A stretch of DNA of 64,000 bases from Candidatus Rhodobacter oscarellae (GTDB taxonomy: Bacteria > Pseudomonadota > Alphaproteobacteria > Rhodobacterales > Rhodobacteraceae). Position 1 is the stretch's first letter, and each line of letters starts with the position of its first letter. Made by a program: the position numbers and the translations under genes. The stretch is from NCBI RefSeq assembly GCF_001078595.1, contig NZ_LFTY01000002.1:2103773-2167772 (forward strand), given 5' to 3'. The notes under the pieces were generated by a model, which saw only the letters and a program-made list of their open reading frames with translations, ran no database searches and was not told the origin of the DNA. Positions 16,997 through 26,688 of the stretch are shown one piece after another.

Positions 16997-18118
16997 TCAC
17001 CGGACCTTCAAAGTCGCCAGCCCGATCAGCGCCAGGATCAGCGAGATGATCCAGAACCGGATCACGATCTGGCTCTCCTGCCAGCCGCGTTTCTCGAAGT
17101 GGTGGTGGATCGGCGCCATCAGGAAGACCCGCTTGCCGGTGCGCTTGAAGTAGAGCACCTGGATGATCACCGACAACGCCTCGACCACGAAGAGCCCGCC
17201 GACAATGGCCAGCACGATCTCGTGCTTGGAGGCCACCGCGATGGCGCCCAGCGCGCCGCCCAGGGCCAGGCTCCCGGTGTCGCCCATGAACACCGCCGCG
17301 GGGGGGGCATTGTACCACAGAAAGCCTAAGCCGCCGCCGATAAGCCCCGCTACGAAAACGAGAATCTCGCCCGTGCCGGGGACGTAATGCACGTCCAGAT
17401 ACTGCGTGTAGTCGACCCGGCCCACCGCGTAGGCGATCACCCCCAGCGCCCCGGCGGCGATCATCACCGGCATGATCGCCAGCCCGTCCAGCCCGTCCGT
17501 GAGGTTCACCGCGTTCGCCGCGCCCACCATCACGATCATCGCGAAGGGCACGAACAGCACGCCCATATTCAACAGCGCGTCCTTGAAGAACGGGAAGGCC
17601 AGCCGGCCCGCCAGCAGGTCGTAGCCCTCGCGGTCGGCCAGCGTCACGTCGCTGACCCCGTGCCAGTACATCGCCCAATAGCCCGCGACCGCCGCGATCA
17701 CGAACCCGATCAGCAGCCGCATCCGCCCCGAAACGCCCTCCGTGGTGTGCTTGGAGACCTTGGCGTAGTCATCCGCAAAGCCCACCAGGCCGAAGCCCAC
17801 CGTAACGAACAGGATCATCCAGACATAGGGGTTGTCCAGCCGCGCCCACATCAGCGTCGAGATCACCAGCGCCGACAGGATCAGCAGCCCGCCCATCGTG
17901 GGCGTGCCCTGCTTGTTGATCAGGTGGCTCTCGGGGCCGTCATCGCGGATCGGCTGCCCCTTGCCCTGCTTGCGCTTCAGCAGGTTGATCAGCGGCTGCC
18001 CGAAGAGGAACCCGAACACCAGCGCCGTAAAGAACGCCCCGCCCGCGCGGAAGGTGATGTAGCGAAAGAGGTTATAGAAGTCCCCGCCATCCGAGAAGGC
18101 GGTGAGCCAGTAAAGCAT
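16997..18118 (-). CDS. mraY: Phospho-N-acetylmuramoyl-pentapeptide transferase MraY
   Basis: MraY transfers phospho-MurNAc-pentapeptide to undecaprenyl phosphate to make lipid I. The 373-residue membrane protein carries the family motifs [29 protein letters not shown] and the C-terminal [10 protein letters not shown]. It starts 3 bases after the murF stop, consistent with translational coupling in the dcw operon. Confidence 0.97.
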   Translation of the reverse strand: MLYWLTAFSDGGDFYNLFRYITFRAGGAFFTALVFGFLFGQPLINLLKRKQGKGQPIRDDGPESHLINKQGTPTMGGLLILSALVISTLMWARLDNPYVWMILFVTVGFGLVGFADDYAKVSKHTTEGVSGRMRLLIGFVIAAVAGYWAMYWHGVSDVTLADREGYDLLAGRLAFPFFKDALLNMGVLFVPFAMIVMVGAANAVNLTDGLDGLAIMPVMIAAGALGVIAYAVGRVDYTQYLDVHYVPGTGEILVFVAGLIGGGLGFLWYNAPPAAVFMGDTGSLALGGALGAIAVASKHEIVLAIVGGLFVVEALSVIIQVLYFKRTGKRVFLMAPIHHHFEKRGWQESQIVIRFWIISLILALIGLATLKVR

Positions 18119-18121
18119 GGG

Positions 18122-19555
18122 TTATCCCTCGTTACCGTCGGGCAGCGGATGGCTGAGTTTGCGTAGCGCGTCAACCACAAGGCTGACCTTGGAGCCCTTA
18201 GATCCCTTCACCAACGCCACGTCACCGGCGTCGATCAGGCCGCCGGCGCGCTCGACCAGCTCGGGCGCGGTCGCGACCCATTCGCCGCGCTGATGCGGCG
18301 GCAGCGCCTCGTAAAGATGCCGCATCAAAGGCCCGACGCAATGCACCTGGTCCACCAGCTCCAGGCTGGGCTGATCGGCAAGCGCTGCGTGCAGCTCGGC
18401 CTCCTGCGGCCCCATCTCCAGCATGTCGCCGAGCACCGCGATGCGGCGCCCCTTCTGGATCCGTCCCAGCCCGTCGCGCGGCGCGCTGGCGGCCAGCACC
18501 TCCAACGCGGCGACCAGCGAGGTCGGGTTGGCGTTGAAGGCGTCGTCGATGAGGTCAAAGGAGAGCTCTGGGTCCACCGGGTCCAGCAGGCGGCGCTCGC
18601 GCACGCCGCGCCCCTGCACCGGCTGCCAACGGCCCAGGTCCTGCGCCGCCATGGCCAGGTCTAGGCCCAGCATCTCGACCACCGAAAGCACCGCCACAGC
18701 GTTCATCGCGAAATGCCGCCCCGGCACCGAGAGCTTGAACAGCACATCGTTGCCGCCGATGTTGGCGCGAGCAACGGTAGCATCACCGGTCAGGCGCAGA
18801 TCGGTCAGTTTATGGTCGAACTCGCCCGCGCCGAAGCTTGCAGAATTCGAACAATTGGCCTCCGCGGCGTGCCGCAGGATATCCGAGACCTCAAGGTCGC
18901 CGGGGAGTAGCGCCTGCCCGCCTGGTTCCAGCCCTTCAAAGATGGCAGCCTTCTCGGCGGCGATCCCACGCAGGTCATCGAAGGCGGCCAGATGCGCGGC
19001 GGCGACGGTGGTGATCATCGCCAGGTCGAGCCGCGCCAGGCGCGCCAAGGGCGCGATTTCCCCGGGCGCGTTCATGCCGATCTCGATCACCGCGAAATCC
19101 GCGTCGGCGGGCATGCGCGCCAGCGTCAGCGGCACGCCCCAATGGTTGTTATAGCTGGCCTCGGCGGCATGCGTCCGGCCCTGACGCTCCAGGACGATGC
19201 GCAGCATCTCCTTGGTGGAGGTCTTGCCGACCGAGCCGGTGACGCCGATCACGCGCGCCTGGGTGCGGGCGCGCGCCGCGGCGCCGAGCCGCTCCAGCGC
19301 CGGAAGAACATCTTCCACGATCAACAGCTTACCAGGGTCCGCACCGCCCGGATCGCGGCTCACCAGAGCCGCCGCCGCCCCCTTTTCAAGCGCCTGGGCG
19401 ACAAAGTCATGCCCGTCGCGGACGTCCTTGAGCGCCACAAAGAGATCCCCTGGCCGCAAGGAGCGCGTGTCGATAGACACGCCGCCCGCCTGCCAGTCAC
19501 CGCCGGCCTTGCCGCCCGTCGCGGCGGCGGCCTCCTGCGCCGTCCAGAGGCTCAT
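18122..19555 (-). CDS. murF: UDP-MurNAc-tripeptide:D-Ala-D-Ala ligase MurF
   Basis: MurF adds D-Ala-D-Ala to the cytoplasmic precursor. The 477-residue protein has the Mur ligase ATP loop GVTGSVGKTSTKEML, the central EIGMNAPGEI and the C-terminal-domain motif DDAFNANP. The start overlaps the murE stop by 4 bases (ATGA), so the genes are coupled. Confidence 0.96.
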   Translation of the reverse strand: MSLWTAQEAAAATGGKAGGDWQAGGVSIDTRSLRPGDLFVALKDVRDGHDFVAQALEKGAAAALVSRDPGGADPGKLLIVEDVLPALERLGAAARARTQARVIGVTGSVGKTSTKEMLRIVLERQGRTHAAEASYNNHWGVPLTLARMPADADFAVIEIGMNAPGEIAPLARLARLDLAMITTVAAAHLAAFDDLRGIAAEKAAIFEGLEPGGQALLPGDLEVSDILRHAAEANCSNSASFGAGEFDHKLTDLRLTGDATVARANIGGNDVLFKLSVPGRHFAMNAVAVLSVVEMLGLDLAMAAQDLGRWQPVQGRGVRERRLLDPVDPELSFDLIDDAFNANPTSLVAALEVLAASAPRDGLGRIQKGRRIAVLGDMLEMGPQEAELHAALADQPSLELVDQVHCVGPLMRHLYEALPPHQRGEWVATAPELVERAGGLIDAGDVALVKGSKGSKVSLVVDALRKLSHPLPDGNEG

Positions 19556-21042
19556 ACCAGCCGCCCGTCAAGCGCCGCCACGGCCACGCTGGCCTGCTCG
19601 ACATCATCGAAGGGAAAGACGTCGTCGCCGACGATCTGCCCGGTCTCATGCCCCTTGCCGGCCACCAGCAGCGCGTCGCCGGGTTGCAAGGCGTCCACGC
19701 CGCGCAGGATCGCCTCGGCCCGGTCGCCCACCTCCGTGGCGTCGGGACAGGCGGCCATGATGGCCTTGCGGATCACCGCCGGGTCCTCGCTGCGGGGGTT
19801 GTCGTCTGTCACAAATAGAACATCGGCCTCTGCGGCCGCCGCCTCGCCCATCATTGGGCGCTTATAGGGGTCGCGGTCGCCACCGGCGCCAAAAACCACC
19901 ACCAAACGCCCCAGCACATGGGGTCGCAGGGCGCGCAAAGCGGTGCGCAGGGCCTCTGGCGTGTGCGAATAATCCACGAAAACCGACGACCCATTTGCGC
20001 GGGTGGCGGCATGCTCCATTCGACCGCGAACGCCCTGCAGATCTTGCAACGTGTCAAAGACCCGCGCCGGGTCGCAGCCCGTGGCGATTACAAGCCCGGC
20101 GGCGGTCAGCACGTTCTCGGCCTGGAATCCGCCAATCAGCGCCAGCCGTGCCACGCGCGGCCGCCCGTTCCAGTCAAAATGCAGCTCTTGCCCGGTGCCG
20201 TCATAGCGCTGCGCCCGGATGCGCAGGTTCGCCTCGGGCCCGTGGCCCACGGTGATCAGGTCCAGGCCGCGATCCATCGCGATATCGGCCATCTCATGCC
20301 CGCGCGGGTCGTCGATATTGACCACTGCGGCACCGTCCTCGGCCACCACGCGCCGGAAGAGCCCCGCCTTGGCGTTGAAATAGTCATCGAAATCAGTGTG
20401 GTAGTCCAGGTGGTCCTGGCTGAGATTGGTGAAGGCCCCGGCGGCGATCTGCACCCCGTCCAACCGGCGCTGCACCAGCCCGTGGCTGGAGGCCTCCATC
20501 GCGGCGTGGCGGATGTCGCGGCTAGCGGTCTCGGCCAGCACGCGGTGCAGGGTGATCGGCTCGGGCGTGGTGTGGGCCAAAGGCGCCTCCCAGGCGCCCT
20601 CGATCCCCGTCGTGCCGAGGTTCACCGACGGCAAGCCCAAGAGCGACCAGATCTGCCGCGTGAACGTGGCGACCGAGGTCTTGCCGTTGGTGCCGGTGAC
20701 CGCCACCATGGTTTCGGGCTGCGCGCCGAACCAAAGTGCGGCGGCATAGGCCAGCGCCTGGCGCGGGTCCTCGGCGATGACCAGCGCCGCGCTGGACGCC
20801 GCAAGCTCAGAGGCCGCGATGTCGGCCCCCGCGCGATCCGTCAGAACCGCCGAAGCGCCCATGCGCAATGCGTATTGAATGAACTCGCCGCCATGCACCT
20901 GCGCCCCCGGCAGCGCGGCGAATAAATGGCCCGGCCGCACCGTGCGGCTGTCCACCGACAGCCCGGTCACACCGACCTCGCGGCCCGCCTGCGCGGCCAA
21001 TCCCAAATCCGAGAGCGTTTTTGCCCGATCCCGATCAGCCAT
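19552..21042 (-). CDS. murE: UDP-MurNAc-L-Ala-D-Glu:meso-diaminopimelate ligase MurE
   Basis: MurE adds the third amino acid of the stem peptide. The protein (496 residues) shows the ATP loop TGTNGKTSVATF and the C-terminal specificity motif TDDNPRSEDP. DNPR is typical of enzymes that use meso-diaminopimelate, as expected for a Gram-negative. It starts 21 bases after the ftsI stop. Confidence 0.97.
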   Translation of the reverse strand: MADRDRAKTLSDLGLAAQAGREVGVTGLSVDSRTVRPGHLFAALPGAQVHGGEFIQYALRMGASAVLTDRAGADIAASELAASSAALVIAEDPRQALAYAAALWFGAQPETMVAVTGTNGKTSVATFTRQIWSLLGLPSVNLGTTGIEGAWEAPLAHTTPEPITLHRVLAETASRDIRHAAMEASSHGLVQRRLDGVQIAAGAFTNLSQDHLDYHTDFDDYFNAKAGLFRRVVAEDGAAVVNIDDPRGHEMADIAMDRGLDLITVGHGPEANLRIRAQRYDGTGQELHFDWNGRPRVARLALIGGFQAENVLTAAGLVIATGCDPARVFDTLQDLQGVRGRMEHAATRANGSSVFVDYSHTPEALRTALRALRPHVLGRLVVVFGAGGDRDPYKRPMMGEAAAAEADVLFVTDDNPRSEDPAVIRKAIMAACPDATEVGDRAEAILRGVDALQPGDALLVAGKGHETGQIVGDDVFPFDDVEQASVAVAALDGRLV

Positions 21043-21063
21043 GCTGCGGTCCGCCCGTGTTGT

Positions 21064-22854
21064 TTACCTGCTCTTGGTCAATTGTAGCTCATCTAGGGTG
21101 GCGGCTTCAATCTCGGGGCGCAGCCCCAGCAGCGGAGCGGTGCGGCGAATGATCTCGGCGGCCACCGGCACGGCGGTCCAGCCCGCGGTGCGGCGCGGCT
21201 TGCTGCCCGAGGTCTCGACCGGCTCGTCCAACGTGACCACGACCACATATTGCGGCGCGTCCGCGGGGAAGACCCCGGCGAAAGTCGCGATCACCTTGTC
21301 CTCGTAATAGCCGCCGCGGGGGTTTGGCTTGTCGGCGGTGCCGGTCTTGCCGCCCACCTTATAGCCGGGCACCTCGGCGAAGGTGGCCGTGCCGCGCGTC
21401 ACGACCTGGCGCAGCATGTCGCGGGCAGCGCGCGAGACCTCCTCGGAGACCACGCGCTCGCCCAAGAGCGGGCCCTGGCGCTTCAGAAGCGTGGGCTTCA
21501 CCCGATAGCCGCCGTTCAAAAGGCTGGCATAGGCGGTGGCCAGATGCAGCGGGCTGGCAGACATGCCATGCCCGTAAGAGGTTGTGATCGTGACGATTTC
21601 AGACCAATTCTTGGGGAGGAGCGGCTTGGCGCCCGGCGCCTCGACCAGCTCCACCGGGGTCGGATCAAAAAAGCCAAGCTCTGAGAAGAACGCGCGTTGC
21701 CGCTGCTGCCCGATCATCATCGCCAGGTTCGCCGTGGCGACGTTAGAGGAGTTGACGATCATATCCGTCACCGACAGCTTCGGCCCGAAATTCTTGTTGT
21801 TCCATTCGCGGATCCTGAACTTGCCCCAGACAAGCGGCGACTGGGAGTCCAGCTCGGTATGCGCGTTCACCAGGCCAAGCTGCATGCCCTGCGCGGCGGT
21901 GATGATCTTGAAGGTCGAGCCAAGTTCGTAGACGCCCTGCACCGCGCGGTTAAACAGCGGATCGTCGGCCCGATCGCCCTCGATCAGCGGCAGGGGGCGG
22001 TTATTGGGATCAAAATCCGGCAGGCTTGCCATCGAGACGATCTCGCCCGTATGCACATCCATGATCACCGCCGTGGCGCCCTTGGCGTTCATCAGCCGCA
22101 TGCCGCCGAAAAGCACGCGCTCCACCGCCGCCTGGACCGTCAGGTCCAGCGACAGCTCCAGCGGGCGGCCCTGCTCGGCCGGGTCGCGCAGGAAATCGTC
22201 AAAGGCTTTCTCGACCCCAGCCGTGCCGATCACCTCGGCGGCGTAGACGCCCTCGCGCCCAAAGCCGTAGCCGCCCAGGATATGCGCGGCCAGCTTGCCA
22301 TTGGGGTAGAGCCGCATCTCGCGCGGGCCGAACAGCAAGCCCGGCTCGCCGATCTGATGCACAAGCTGCTTCTGCTCGGGCGAGATTTTCTTTTTCACCC
22401 ACAGGAACTTGCGGCTTCCGGTGAAGTCCTTGATCAGCCGCGCCTCGTCCAGATCCGGGAAGATCTTGGCCAGCGCGCGGGCGGCCTTCTCGGGCTCGAC
22501 CATATGCGGCGGCTGGGCGTAAAGCGAATGCGTGCGCAGGTTGGTGGCCAAGATGCGCCCGCTGCGGTCCACGATGTCGGCGCGCTGCGCCACGATGCGG
22601 CTGGTCGAGGCCTTCGCCGTCGGCTCGGCCGGCTCGGAGGAGGCCAGGGTCGCCATGCGCCCGCCCACCACACCGAAGATGCAGAAGAAGAGCAGCGCCA
22701 GCACCACCAGGCGCCCCTCGGCGCGCTGCCGCGCCTTTTCGCGCATTTCCTCATGGCGCAGGCGGATGTTCTCGCGCTCGATCACGTCGGGGTTCTCGCC
22801 CTTCTGGCGGGCCGACAGGATACGCGCCAGCGGGCGCAGGGGCGTGCGCGTCAT
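21064..22854 (-). CDS. ftsI: Septal peptidoglycan transpeptidase FtsI (PBP3)
   Basis: FtsI cross-links septal peptidoglycan as partner of FtsW. The 596-residue protein has an N-terminal cytoplasmic tail, one membrane helix (about 48-68), a pedestal domain, and the penicillin-binding motifs in order: the catalytic STFK (in YELGSTFKI), SSN (VNSSNVA) and KTGT (VGGKTGTAD). It overlaps the ftsL stop by 4 bases (ATGA). Confidence 0.97.
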   Translation of the reverse strand: MTRTPLRPLARILSARQKGENPDVIERENIRLRHEEMREKARQRAEGRLVVLALLFFCIFGVVGGRMATLASSEPAEPTAKASTSRIVAQRADIVDRSGRILATNLRTHSLYAQPPHMVEPEKAARALAKIFPDLDEARLIKDFTGSRKFLWVKKKISPEQKQLVHQIGEPGLLFGPREMRLYPNGKLAAHILGGYGFGREGVYAAEVIGTAGVEKAFDDFLRDPAEQGRPLELSLDLTVQAAVERVLFGGMRLMNAKGATAVIMDVHTGEIVSMASLPDFDPNNRPLPLIEGDRADDPLFNRAVQGVYELGSTFKIITAAQGMQLGLVNAHTELDSQSPLVWGKFRIREWNNKNFGPKLSVTDMIVNSSNVATANLAMMIGQQRQRAFFSELGFFDPTPVELVEAPGAKPLLPKNWSEIVTITTSYGHGMSASPLHLATAYASLLNGGYRVKPTLLKRQGPLLGERVVSEEVSRAARDMLRQVVTRGTATFAEVPGYKVGGKTGTADKPNPRGGYYEDKVIATFAGVFPADAPQYVVVVTLDEPVETSGSKPRRTAGWTAVPVAAEIIRRTAPLLGLRPEIEAATLDELQLTKSR

Positions 22855-23219
22855 GGCACCATGCTCTGCAGATAGACCCGCTCGAGCACCTCTGGGCGCA
22901 GGCCCATGACCTCTACCGGGTCCTCGATCACCAGCGGCGGGTACGCGATCTGGTCGATATGGCCGAACTGCTCGGGCCGCAGCGGCATCAGGCCCAGGCT
23001 ATCGAAGTTGAGATCCGCCAGCTCGCGCAGCCGGTCGGGGCGGTTGAGATAGGCCCATTCGGCGCGCAGCACGGCGCGCTCCTCCATCAGGTCGCCAATC
23101 TGGCGGCGCAGATCGCTGACGTCATCCAGAGCGGACTTGGTCTTGTAATTCTCGTGATAGGCCCAAAAAGCCAGCCCCATCACGGCCAGGATGGACACGG
23201 AAAACAGAAGCGATCTCAA
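22851..23219 (-). CDS. ftsL: Cell division protein FtsL
   Basis: FtsL is a small bitopic division protein that with FtsB and FtsQ activates FtsWI. The 122-residue product has one membrane helix at about residues 3-20 followed by a coiled-coil ([20 protein letters not shown]) and [10 protein letters not shown], a pattern typical of FtsL. The start codon is TTG, preceded by a GGGGG ribosome-binding site and overlapping the rsmH stop by 4 bases. Sequence conservation is low in this family, so the call also uses its position between rsmH and ftsI. Confidence 0.9.
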   Translation of the reverse strand: MRSLLFSVSILAVMGLAFWAYHENYKTKSALDDVSDLRRQIGDLMEERAVLRAEWAYLNRPDRLRELADLNFDSLGLMPLRPEQFGHIDQIAYPPLVIEDPVEVMGLRPEVLERVYLQSMVP

Positions 23220-24220
23220 CGTCGCGCCCCCTTTTTGGGAAGTATCGGCATGCCCAGGATCGAGCGCTCGACCGCGCCGGCCTCGGCGCAGGTGCGGCTG
23301 GCCACGCGCAGCTTGGCAGAGCGCGAACGCGGGTTCTCGGCAAGCTCCTGATCGTCGGGCCCCACCGCACGGCGGGTCTTGATGCGAAAGCGCGCCGCCC
23401 GCTGCGCCTCGGCGGGAGCATAGCGGTTGCCCTGCCCGCCCTGACCGGCGCGATCCTGAAAGAAGCGCTTTACCATGCGGTCCTCGATGGAATGGAAGGT
23501 GACCACCGCCAAAAGCCCGCCGGGCTTAAGCGCGCGCTCGGCCGCCGAGAGCCCGTCGGCAAGCTGCTCATATTCGCCATTCACCGCGATCCGCAGCGCC
23601 TGGAAGCTGCGCGTCGCCGGGTGCGACTGGCCCGGCTTGGGCCGCGGCAGGCAGCGCTCGATGATCTCGACCAGCTCGAGCGTGGTGCCGATGTAACGCT
23701 TTTCGGCCTCCTGCACGATGGTGCGGGCGATGCGGCGGCTGGCGCGCTCTTCGCCGAAATAAAACAGGATGTCGGCCAATTCCTGCTCGTCCAGCCCGTT
23801 CACAAGATCCGCGGCATTCGGGCCGGTATCGCCCATGCGCATGTCCAGCGGGCCGTCCGCCATGAAGGAAAAGCCGCGCTCCGGCTGGTCAAGCTGCATC
23901 GAGCTGACGCCCAGATCCAGCACCACGCCGTCCAGCTTTTCGTCTGTGTATTCATCCAGTTGGTCGAAGGTGCCCGCCACCATGCGCAGCCGGTCGCCAT
24001 AATCATCGGCCCAGGAGCGCGCCATCTCAAACACGCTGGGGTCGCGATCCACGGCGATCACCTGATCGGCGCCCGCGTCCAGCAGGGCCCGCGTATAGCT
24101 GCCCGCGCCAAACGTGCCATCCAGCCAGACGCCGCTGACCGGCGAGACCTCCGCCATAAGCGGTCGCAACAATACAGGGATGTGTGGCTCTGGCATGAAT
24201 GCGTCCGCCGCGGCCTCCAT
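23216..24220 (-). CDS. rsmH: 16S rRNA (cytosine-1402-N4)-methyltransferase RsmH
   Basis: RsmH (MraW) methylates C1402 in the 16S rRNA decoding centre using S-adenosylmethionine. The 334-residue protein has the SAM-binding motif [14 protein letters not shown], the family motif [20 protein letters not shown], and the C-terminal [23 protein letters not shown] region. A second ATG 8 codons in (MPEPHIPVL) is an equally good start by homology. It begins 3 bases after the mraZ stop. Confidence 0.96.
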   Translation of the reverse strand: MEAAADAFMPEPHIPVLLRPLMAEVSPVSGVWLDGTFGAGSYTRALLDAGADQVIAVDRDPSVFEMARSWADDYGDRLRMVAGTFDQLDEYTDEKLDGVVLDLGVSSMQLDQPERGFSFMADGPLDMRMGDTGPNAADLVNGLDEQELADILFYFGEERASRRIARTIVQEAEKRYIGTTLELVEIIERCLPRPKPGQSHPATRSFQALRIAVNGEYEQLADGLSAAERALKPGGLLAVVTFHSIEDRMVKRFFQDRAGQGGQGNRYAPAEAQRAARFRIKTRRAVGPDDQELAENPRSRSAKLRVASRTCAEAGAVERSILGMPILPKKGARR

Positions 24221-24223
24221 TGC

Positions 24224-24724
24224 CTATTCCCCGCGCCGCTGGTCCAGCAGGGTCAGCGGGTCAAAGTCATCGGGGTAATCTTCAAGCCAAGCCTCGGTCT
24301 TACTGACCTCCTCGGCCTCGTAGGTCTCGGGCTTCCAGATCTGGAACGTGTCGCCGGTCGCGATAAAGAAGGCCTCGGTGTCCAGCCCGATCTTCTGCCG
24401 CAACTTGGCGGGCAGGACCAGACGGCCTGTTTCATCGACATTCGTGGACAGTGACTGACCGGAGAACAGCCGCTCCAGCATCCGCCGCTCGACAGAGCCG
24501 CGCGGCAGGGCGCTGATCTGGTCATCGACCTCGTCGATGGCCTCAACCGTGTAGCATTCCAGGTAAGAGCGGCGATGGTCGCCGTAGACGATGACAAATT
24601 CGGGGTCGTTGCCGTCCGCGTTCGGGTCTCCGGCGGCCAGCACACGGCGAAACTGAGCGGGGATGGACACCCTGCCCTTTCCGTCCACCTTTTGGTGGAA
24701 CTCGCCTCTGAACCTCCGTGCCAC
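24224..24724 (-). CDS. mraZ: Division/cell-wall cluster transcriptional regulator MraZ
   Basis: MraZ is an AbrB/SpoVT-fold repressor of its own dcw operon. The 166-residue protein contains two such half-domains, seen as KVDGKGRVSIPAQFR and VDETGRLVLPAKLRQKI. I place the start at GTG 24722-24724, directly preceded by a GGGAC ribosome-binding site. It is the first gene of the minus-strand dcw operon and follows a 620-base leader with candidate MraZ boxes and an UpsM-like hairpin. Confidence 0.95.
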   Translation of the reverse strand: MARRFRGEFHQKVDGKGRVSIPAQFRRVLAAGDPNADGNDPEFVIVYGDHRRSYLECYTVEAIDEVDDQISALPRGSVERRMLERLFSGQSLSTNVDETGRLVLPAKLRQKIGLDTEAFFIATGDTFQIWKPETYEAEEVSKTEAWLEDYPDDFDPLTLLDQRRGE

Positions 24725-24774
24725 TGTCCCGCGGCCCCTTTTGTCTCGCCCCCGAAAAAATCCTTAGCCCTTCA

Positions 24775-24980
24775 AAGGAAACGGCGGATTGGATGCTGCC
24801 ATGTTCCAATCCGCCGCCCTCGTCCCGCTTTTGCGGGTAGGTCCAGCTGCGCGCGCCACCTGGGGGGATGTCTGCTCGCCCGCGCGCCGGATCTCTTGGT
24901 TCGATGAATGCGGGTGCCTGTATGAAACCTGACTTATATTGGATCGGGGTCTTGTTTGCCCCTTTGGCCCATATTCATCG
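24775..24980 (-). ncRNA. Candidate UpsM-like small RNA in the mraZ leader (5' end approximate)
   Basis: In Rhodobacter sphaeroides the dcw cluster has a long leader that ends prematurely to release the abundant sRNA UpsM, about 200 nucleotides long. Here the leader is likewise unusually long, and about 60 bases before mraZ it contains a perfect 11-pair hairpin followed on the minus strand by GTTTCCTTT. A TATAAG hexamer on the minus strand (24933-24938) could be a -10 element. The 5' end given is an estimate from the known length. No direct sequence comparison with UpsM was possible. Confidence 0.5.
24783..24815 (-). terminator. Hairpin terminator/attenuator upstream of mraZ
   Basis: GGCGGATTGGA and TCCAATCCGCC form a perfect 11-pair stem with an 11-base loop. 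On the minus strand the stem is followed by GTTTCCTTTG, a moderately U-rich tail. It lies 59 bases upstream of the mraZ start, so it would cut transcription before the operon and create a short leader RNA. Confidence 0.65.
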
Positions 24981-24997
24981 TGTAAGCAGGGATGCCA

Positions 24998-25042
24998 TGG
25001 GAATTCATGGAAATCAACAGGAAATTTGTGGAAACTTGGGCA
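24998..25042. promoter_or_regulatory. Array of TGGGAA-type boxes, probable MraZ operator
   Basis: On the plus strand TGGGAA, TGGAAA, AGGAAA and TGGAAA begin at 24998, 25008, 25019 and 25029, and TGGGCA at 25037, so the spacing is 10-11 bases. MraZ of other bacteria binds direct repeats of TGGGN with a period of about 10 bases. The array sits just upstream of the likely start of the leader RNA. Confidence 0.5.
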
Positions 25043-25168
25043 ACATCTTGTCCAGAACGGGTCTGGAACACAATATATCGCGACGAAATTTCCAATATCG
25101 ACACATATTGTGGTAATTGCGTCGACGGCAGCCACAATATTTAGCGTTTCACTGTGCCCGCTCGAAAC

Positions 25169-25184
25169 TTCCCATAGTTTCCCA
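25169..25184 (-). promoter_or_regulatory. Pair of TGGGAA boxes, 10-base spacing
   Basis: On the minus strand two exact TGGGAA boxes (25179-25184 and 25169-25174) are spaced by 10 bases, the MraZ-box period. They lie about 450 bases upstream of mraZ. Confidence 0.4.
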
Positions 25185-25303
25185 AAAAACTCGCCGCGGA
25201 GAGCGAATTACACGCAAAATCGGTAGCGCTCAACGCGAATTTGGTAAAGAACCATGCGATTCAGGCGCGCTGATTCGCACCAACGCGCCCAAATTGGGCC
25301 ACT

Positions 25304-25335
25304 GTCCCATGAATTCCCGTTCCCATGATTTCCCA
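25304..25335 (-). promoter_or_regulatory. Four TGGGA-type boxes just downstream of mrp
   Basis: On the minus strand TGGGAA (25330-25335), TGGGAA (25320-25325), CGGGAA (25314-25319) and TGGGAC (25304-25309) form two pairs, each with 10-base spacing. They start 10 bases beyond the mrp stop, at the far end of the mraZ upstream region. With the two other arrays they suggest an extended MraZ-binding region. The rest of 24725-25344 shows no believable gene. Confidence 0.4.
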
Positions 25336-25344
25336 ATGAAGGGA

Positions 25345-26424
25345 CTAGGCGATCCCGCCCGCCACCAATCCGCGCGCCAGTTGGGCATAGGCGTCGGCCT
25401 CTGGCCCCTCGCCCGCAGCGACCGGCGTGCCCGCGTCGCCCGCGATGCGCACATCCAGCGACAAGGGCAGCTCGCCCAGGAAGGGCACGCCCAGCTTTTC
25501 GGCCTCGGCCTTCACGCCGCCATGTCCAAAGATGTCATGCCGCGCGCCGCAGTCGGGGCATATAAAGGTCGACATGTTCTCTATAAGGCCCAGGACGGGC
25601 GTTTTGAGCTTGCCGAACATGTCGATGGCCTTGCGCGCGTCCAGAAGGGCCACGTCCTGCGGGGTCGAGACCACAAGCGCGCCGGTCATCTTGGTCTTCT
25701 GGCAGAGCGTCAGCTGAACGTCGCCCGTGCCCGGCGGCAGGTCCACGATCAGCACGTCCAGCTCGCCCCATTGCACCTGCCCCAGCATCTGCTGCAGCGC
25801 GCCCATCAGCATCGGACCGCGCCAGACCACCGCCTGGTCGGGGTCCACCATTAGGCCGATCGACATCATCGTGACCCCGTGGGACTTCAGCGGGATGATG
25901 GTCTTGCCGTCCGGGCTGGCGGGGCGCTGGTTGACGCCCATCATGCGCGGCTGGCTGGGTCCGTATATATCGGCGTCCAAGAGGCCCACGCGCCGACCCT
26001 GCCGGGCCAAGGCCACGGCTAGATTGGAAGAGACCGTGGATTTACCCACCCCGCCCTTGCCGCTGGCGATGGCCAGGATGCGGTCGACGCCGCTGACTGG
26101 CGCGGGGCCGTCTTGCGGCGTAGGGTGGCGGCCGATCTTAAGGTCCGGCGGCGGCGCTTTATGCTGCGGCGCAGCAGGGCCATGCGCTGTGAGCACTGCT
26201 GAGACATGGGTCACACCCGGCAGATCGGCCACCCGCCGCTCGGCCTCGGCACGCGCCGCGGACCAGGATTTCGCCGAATCCGCGTCCGGCGATTCGATCA
26301 CAAATTTGACCTGACCGCCCTCAACCGACAGCGCGCGCACCACATCGCGTGAGACCAGATCGCCACCATCCGGCAGCTTAACTGTTGACAACACTTGACG
26401 AATTTCCGCCGCACTGACCGCCAT
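25345..26424 (-). CDS. mrp: Mrp/ApbC-type P-loop iron-sulfur cluster carrier ATPase
   Basis: Mrp/ApbC proteins bind and transfer [4Fe-4S] clusters in an ATP-dependent manner. The protein has an N-terminal MIP18-like domain (residues about 1-85), the deviant Walker A motif [16 protein letters not shown], a switch region [12 protein letters not shown], and the cluster-binding CxxC in [13 protein letters not shown] start at ATG 26424 ([10 protein letters not shown]), which has AGGAAA upstream, giving 359 residues. A start 17 codons earlier lies without a ribosome-binding site. It is transcribed towards mraZ and divergent from the DUF1127 gene. Confidence 0.93.
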   Translation of the reverse strand: MAVSAAEIRQVLSTVKLPDGGDLVSRDVVRALSVEGGQVKFVIESPDADSAKSWSAARAEAERRVADLPGVTHVSAVLTAHGPAAPQHKAPPPDLKIGRHPTPQDGPAPVSGVDRILAIASGKGGVGKSTVSSNLAVALARQGRRVGLLDADIYGPSQPRMMGVNQRPASPDGKTIIPLKSHGVTMMSIGLMVDPDQAVVWRGPMLMGALQQMLGQVQWGELDVLIVDLPPGTGDVQLTLCQKTKMTGALVVSTPQDVALLDARKAIDMFGKLKTPVLGLIENMSTFICPDCGARHDIFGHGGVKAEAEKLGVPFLGELPLSLDVRIAGDAGTPVAAGEGPEADAYAQLARGLVAGGIA

Positions 26425-26465
26425 GGCTTTATTTCCTGCATAAGTTTCACTCCATAGGTGTGATT

Positions 26466-26535
26466 CTTTACGCAAAGGGCAAGGGGCGACACTCAGAGCG
26501 CCCTATTATGCCGCAACGTGGCGTAAACTTTACGC
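26466..26535. promoter_or_regulatory. TTTACGC half-sites and palindrome between mrp and the DUF1127 gene
   Basis: GCGTAAACTTTACGC (26521-26535) is a perfect palindrome with one central base. A further TTTACGC half-site lies at 26467-26473 inside the near-palindrome CTTTACGCAAAG. The spacing between them is about 60 bases. Both are in the divergent promoter region, so they may be an operator for one or both genes. The regulator is unknown. Confidence 0.45.
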
Positions 26536-26688
26536 TAGGTCACATATGCAATTGCTGCATAGCAGCATTTCGAAGCTAGCCGTTGTGCATCCGCAGCAAA
26601 ACCCTATCTTGGTGTCAACAGCAGGCGACAAGAGCCGAGAGAAACTGGCACCGCCTGCGCCAACCGAGCAAGATAAAGAGTACCGACG

